In this document: piece by piece, positions 62,038 through 64,000 of the stretch
Numbering within the stretch: position 1 is the stretch's first letter
How the letters are laid out: every line of letters begins with the position of its first letter
Assembly: GCA_030686995.1 (NCBI GenBank)
Contig: CM060692.1
Location: 14,675,465-14,739,464 of the forward strand
Direction of reading: 5' to 3'
Source: Artemisia argyi
Taxonomy: Eukaryota > Streptophyta > Magnoliopsida > Asterales > Asteraceae
DNA length: 64,000 nucleotides
Notes under the pieces: generated by a model
The model's input: only the letters and a program-made list of their open reading frames with translations
Databases searched by the model: none
What the model was told of the DNA's origin: nothing
Made by a program: the position numbers and the translations under genes

Positions 62038-62155
62038 GCCGGTTACTTATCTCATCGGTGTGGAACTTTCACGTGCTTCAAATGTTTATCCAAACATCTT
62101 GAATGAAAGTCCGATTGAGATTGTCTCTTCCACTTGCTTCCCCATGGACAAATAA

Positions 62156-63020
62156 ATTCGGGGTCGAGTCAAGCTAGTGACTCGGTAATTAAAAACATTA
62201 GCAAAAACATGGGTTTTCACCCATGTGTAACACCCTAGTGTGGGGGAGATGCCCCACATGTTGTATATATATATGCATCAAAAAAAAAAAAAAAAAAAAG
62301 AAAATGTACATATAGTGATAGCTTCTATTTAAGAAGTTTTATCTAAAAAATAATTGTATGTATATACATCTTAAATAAATAAAGGCTATGTAATATTTCC
62401 TTCTTACGTTCTAAGTTCAGTTTAACACCCGGTACTTTGAATATTGAGGACAATATTCAGTTCTAAGTGTGGGGGGAGATTCGTTATTCTAACGAATTTA
62501 AACACATGTTCCATCAAAGCACCCCCATTTTAGCCAAAATTTTAAAATTTTTTCTCACTTAGAACGCAACAAATGGTATCAATCCTCCATGTCTAACCCA
62601 CAACAGGATTGGCTAATCCAGGAGCAAACGGTTCTTGGTAAAGATAACTCAAACCCGTTTATGGCTTGCAATTTGCCAAAAATTGTATGGTTCCTCAACT
62701 CCCCATTATCCTCAAAAGCTAATGAGTTGGCTAGCCCGCAAGATTATGGCTTGTGGTAAAGGCCGTTGAAAAACCATAATTGGTAATCAGCTCACCAAGA
62801 TGTTGACTATTCCATCAAGAGTTGGCTAGTCCAGAAGCAAACGGCTTCTGGTAAAGACTAATCAAATCCGTTGACAGCTGGTGATTTGCTCAAAATCACA
62901 CGGTTATCAGGTGTGCCACAGTTCTTACACCTGGCTACTCCAGAAGTGATGGCTTTTGGTAAAGAGTTTTTCAAATCCATTAAGTTTTTCTCAATAGATT
63001 GCTAGGGACTAGCAATAGTT
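62156..63020 (+). other. 3' non-coding domain of element 2 with conserved hairpins
   Basis: Same order as element 1: CGAGTCA/TGACTCG hairpin (62165-62184), ACATGGGT/ACCCATGT hairpin with loop TTTC (62207-62226), PPT-like tract (~62232), GAATATTG/CAATATTC hairpin (62439-62458), PPT-like tract (~62464), then four units with stem-loops at 62618-62638, 62736-62756, 62831-62851 and 62940-62959. A CAGGTGT/ACACCTG pair lies at 62908-62933. Confidence 0.8.
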
Positions 63021-63033
63021 TAGTGTGGGGGAT
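63021..63033 (+). promoter_or_regulatory. Polypurine tract of element 2
   Basis: TAGTGTGGGGGAT directly before the LTR start at 63034. Confidence 0.8.
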
Positions 63034-64000
63034 TGATGAGTGTCTAAATACTCATCATTTTATACTAATCTGAACTGCCAAAACATACAAAAACACTCAA
63101 ATATGTATCAAAATACTTTAAATATCTTAAAGGCGTGTTTTATATGTTTCAAATGCAAAATATGCAAAAACAGATTAAAAACGTACAAAGTTTGCATAAT
63201 TGGCAGTTTCAGTCCCTCAAGTTTCATAAATTGTCAAAACTAGTCCCTGGTTATTCTAGAAACATGAAAAAGTCACCAAAGGTCCTTTTTAATCATAAAG
63301 TTACATATTTAGTCCTTTGGTGCAAAAGTTTCATTAAATTACAAGTTTAGTCCCTCAACTTTGGAAATTGACAGAAATGGTCCCTGGGATGTAAAAACTT
63401 TGAGAAAAGCAATTTTGGTCCTTATACTAATAATCTTTTGCAGGAATGGTCCTTGGGTGAAAAGTTTGGTAAAATTACATGTTTGGTCCCTGAAGTTTCA
63501 CAGTTTGGCAAAACAGGTCCCTCAAAGTTTCAAACTTGACAGTTTCAGTCCCTGGGTGTTCAAAATGAAAAATTATCATTTAAGGTCCCTATACTATTCA
63601 ACTTTTACAAAACTGGACCTTTTGATAATATTTTGGGAAATTACATATTTAGTCCCTCAAAAATCCGGAAATTACATAAATGGTCCTTTAATATTTAAAA
63701 ATGGAAAATTATGTAATTTTAGTCCTTGGGTTATTCATTATTGGCAAATATGACCCTTGTGATTAATTTGGAATAATGCCACAAACAGCCCTCAACTTTA
63801 TCCAAATTACATTTTTAGTCCTTGTGATTAATTTCTAAATAAACCAAACGGATCCAAACTATTATAACAAACCCAACATTTTATAAAAAGCCCACCCTTT
63901 TTTTTGTCCAAGCCCAAAGTGCAAAGCCCAATCCCCTTTACCAGGTTTGACCTGCGTTGACCCCGCCACAAACCATAGTCACTGTTCATCTCCCTCACAG
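63034..64000 (+). repeat. 3' LTR of element 2 (partial)
   Basis: Repeats 55450-56416 with about six base differences; cut by the window end. Confidence 0.95.

Larger units (their letters stand above)
55450..64000 (+). mobile_element. Non-autonomous Ty3/gypsy element 2, related to element 1, right end cut by window
   Basis: Order on plus: 5' LTR, PBS identical to element 1, one ORF of ~780 codons, hairpin-rich 3' domain, PPT, 3' LTR (first 967 bp). The internal region is only 3.57 kb and has no protease, RT, RNase H or integrase. By eye about six differences separate the two LTR copies over 967 bp, so it is younger than element 1. Shared PBS, PPT, LTR ends, hairpins and zinc-knuckle type suggest it is mobilised by element 1-like relatives. 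Confidence 0.9.

Overview
This window is plant nuclear DNA dominated by retrotransposons. The evidence is several LTR retrotransposons with plant-type primer-binding sites, many small TA-flanked MITEs, AT-rich intergenic sequence, and one intron-containing plant receptor-kinase gene. The retroelement proteins (a Tat/Athila-like gag-pol, a Sirevirus-like copia element with a third ORF, and a zinc-knuckle ORF ending in a membrane segment) resemble families I know from Asteraceae, especially Anthemideae such as Tanacetum, Artemisia and Chrysanthemum. That placement is an inference from memory, not a database result. Layout: 1-12013 is a minus-strand Ty3/gypsy element with ~4 kb LTRs; its outer (3') LTR is cut by the window start. 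12014-36278 is an old mosaic: a 3 x 619-bp tandem repeat, several MITEs (some with an unfilled paralogous copy elsewhere in the window), a SINE, simple repeats, repeated ~100-bp modules, a TMK-type LRR receptor kinase (29248-31919, minus strand) with one frameshift, two detached kinase-exon fragments, and a 0.86-kb inverted repeat upstream of the kinase. 36279-47451 is a complete minus-strand Ty1/copia Sirevirus-like element whose two 725-bp LTRs look identical, so it is young. 47452-50689 is more mosaic. 50690-55449 is the 5' part of a second gypsy type (3.46-kb LTR, tRNA-Met-like PBS, short acidic coiled-coil ORF). 55450-64000 is a plus-strand gypsy element of the same superfamily as the first (same PBS, PPT, LTR start and 3' non-coding domain) that carries one gag-like/TM ORF and no pol, so it is probably a non-autonomous partner. 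How the parts may work together: element 1 could supply reverse transcriptase and integrase, and element 2 shares its cis-acting signals and zinc-knuckle type. The most unusual signal is a set of conserved stem-loops in the 3' non-coding domain of both gypsy elements. Stem changes are compensated between copies, and the commonest stem-loop also appears, tandemly duplicated, between pol and ORF3 of the copia element. Every large retroelement ORF set carries one or a few reading-frame breaks. No rRNA, tRNA gene or CRISPR array was seen.
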